Shown: one piece after another, positions 4,897 to 5,413 of the stretch | Position numbering within the stretch: position 1 is the first letter of the stretch | How the letters are laid out: every line of letters starts with the position of its first letter | Source: Polyangia bacterium | GTDB lineage: Bacteria; Myxococcota_A; Polyangia; Polyangiales; Polyangiaceae | Length of the DNA stretch: 5,413 nt | Assembly: GCA_030430975.1 (NCBI GenBank) | Contig: JAUIKB010000457.1 | Span: 1 to 5,413 of the forward strand | Direction of reading: 5' to 3' | Translations under genes and position numbers: made by a program | The notes under the pieces: generated by a model | Databases searched by the model: none | The model's input: only the letters and a program-made list of their open reading frames with translations | What the model was told of the DNA's origin: nothing

Positions 4897-5121
4897 ATGA
4901 CCGACGGCGTGTTTGACGTCCTGGTCATCGGCGGCGGCATCAACGGCGCTGTAAGCGCTGCATCGTTGGCGGGGCGCGGCGCGTCCGTCGCACTCATCGA
5001 CCGCGGTGACTTTGCCAATTTCACTAGCCAGGCTTCGTCCAACCTGGTCTGGGGCGGGTTCAAATACCTTGAAAACTACGAGTTTTATCAGTGGCTGGCT
5101 GAGCATGAGCCTTCAGTCTGA
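4897..5121 (+). pseudogene. glpD: FAD-dependent glycerol-3-phosphate dehydrogenase, N-terminal fragment joined to a foreign tail
   Basis: The start is chosen at ATG 4897, giving MTDGVFDVLVIGGGINGA, because the family begins just before the FDVLVIGGG strand; an in-frame ATG at 4867 would add ten unconserved residues. No Shine-Dalgarno is clear for either. The FAD-binding GxGxxG is G12-G-G14-I-N-G17, followed by VALIDRGDFA (36-45) and the family block FTSQASSNLVWGGFKYLENY (residues 43-62 approximately). The enzyme oxidises sn-glycerol-3-phosphate to dihydroxyacetone phosphate at the inner membrane face, passing electrons to quinone, and is normally about 500-550 residues. Here family resemblance ends at residue 63 (nucleotide 5085), and after 12 unrelated codons a TGA follows. 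As read, no functional enzyme can be made. The break is either a genomic rearrangement or an assembly chimera. Confidence 0.75.
5086..5121 (+). other. Probable last codons of an unrelated gene (foreign tail)
   Basis: The 12 codons YQWLAEHEPSV-stop continue the dehydrogenase frame but do not resemble it. Their TGA overlaps the next ATG as TGATG (5119-5123), the layout of a coupled operon. They therefore look like the true 3' end of another gene that belongs with the sequence to the right. The gene cannot be identified from so short a piece. Confidence 0.45.
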
Positions 5122-5405
5122 TGGCTGCCTGTTGGGGCTGAGCTGTTTTCTGCTTCTGTGGGCCTTGCCCCTGTCTGCCCCAGGACGGTGGCAACGAGCA
5201 GCAGAGTTTCCTGCAGCTGCTGGAGTTTTTGGGAGAATTCGAGACCGGGACGGGAGAATGGCTGGACCCTGAGCTGCTGGTCAGTATTGGTCAGGATGGA
5301 CAGGTTGGCCCGGAAGGGCAACGCGGACGCCAAAATTCAGCTTCTACACCAGCCCCCGCCGATAGCCGAACTGAGGGGACTGAGCGGACTGAGCGGACTA
5401 AATGA
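5121..5405 (+). pseudogene. Small exported acidic protein, frame broken by two compensating indels
   Basis: Read literally, ATG 5121 meets TGA at 5139. If one G is restored to GGGG (5134-5137) and one C removed from CCCC (5178-5181 region), a single protein of about 94 residues results. Its start MAACWGLSCFLLLWALPLSA is a convincing signal peptide ending in an ALPLSA cleavage site. The mature part follows: QDGGNEQQSFLQLLEFLGEF, then ETGTGEWLDPELL, then a low-complexity TE-rich tail ending at TGA 5403-5405. The EFLGEFE...GEWLDPE pattern reminds me of small periplasmic proteins in gammaproteobacterial operons, from memory only. The start is coupled to the previous gene (TGATG) and the end to the next (ATGA), which supports one original gene. 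Function unknown. The two indels in short homopolymers suggest sequencing error rather than decay. Confidence 0.5.
5368..5400 (+). repeat. 9-bp tandem repeat (GGACTGAGC)
   Basis: Units are GAACTGAGG (5368-5376), GGACTGAGC (5377-5385), GGACTGAGC (5386-5394) and a partial GGACTA (5395-5400). Being a multiple of three, it encodes a repeated (R/G)TE tripeptide at the C-terminus of the small exported protein. Confidence 0.7.
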
Positions 5406-5413
5406 AACGCAAG
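5402..5413 (+). CDS. First four codons of a further gene (MKRK...)
   Basis: ATG at 5402-5404 overlaps the TGA at 5403-5405 of the preceding reading frame in an ATGA arrangement. The visible residues are MKRK, a basic start compatible with a signal peptide n-region. Nothing more can be said because the window ends here. Confidence 0.35.

Overview
The window reads as a piece of a G+C-rich, Gram-negative-type genome. Myxococcota or another deltaproteobacterial lineage would fit, or a gammaproteobacterium; this is inferred from gene content only and is weak. UGA is a normal stop (it ends the photoreceptor gene at 2868-2870), yet one gene carries an in-frame UGA that looks like selenocysteine. The host should therefore encode the Sec machinery (SelA, SelB, tRNA-Sec), none of which lies in this window.

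Block 1 (1-3787) is a divergent, light/B12-type regulatory locus. Leftward runs a two-gene operon: a cobalamin-binding radical SAM enzyme of HpnR-like (hopanoid C-3 methylase) architecture at 137-1759, translationally coupled to a truncated gene at 1-125 that resembles the iron-containing, haem-oxygenase-fold redox enzymes. Rightward run a CarH/LitR-type MerR transcription factor with the adenosylcobalamin-photoreceptor signatures (Wx9EH and ExHxxG) at 1926-2870, then an RpoH-like sigma factor at 2921-3787. A perfect TTTGTCT-A-AGACAAA palindrome stands directly before the photoreceptor gene, and a 13/15 copy stands before the sigma gene. Tandem TGTC repeats 11 bp apart overlap a TTGACA on the leftward strand. 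Inference: a B12-dependent photoreceptor represses itself, the sigma factor and a B12-using enzyme operon, and light releases all three.

Block 2 (3788-4711) holds a convergent gene separated from the sigma gene by a large palindrome. It is a peroxiredoxin-glutaredoxin fusion on the minus strand. Conventional reading would start it at about 4507, but the frame is open up to an ATG at 4711 except for one TGA at 4577-4579. That TGA sits exactly where the peroxidatic cysteine of the PxxxTPxC motif belongs. A hairpin with a GGA apical loop begins 12 nt after the TGA (4546-4564), in the place and form of a bacterial SECIS. I read this as an intact 251-residue selenoprotein, which is the main discovery of the window.

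Block 3 (4712-5413) starts with the first ~63 residues of an FAD-dependent glycerol-3-phosphate dehydrogenase, which breaks off abruptly near 5085. What follows reads as an unrelated gene string: the last codons of one gene, a small exported acidic protein whose frame is broken by two compensating homopolymer-type indels, and the first four codons of another gene, with coupled TGATG and ATGA junctions. This end is either a rearrangement or, more likely, a chimeric low-quality contig end.

No tRNA, rRNA, CRISPR array or insertion sequence was seen. No gene-free stretch exceeds 300 bases; the intergenic regions (1760-1925, 3788-3955, 4712-4896) are described in the entries.
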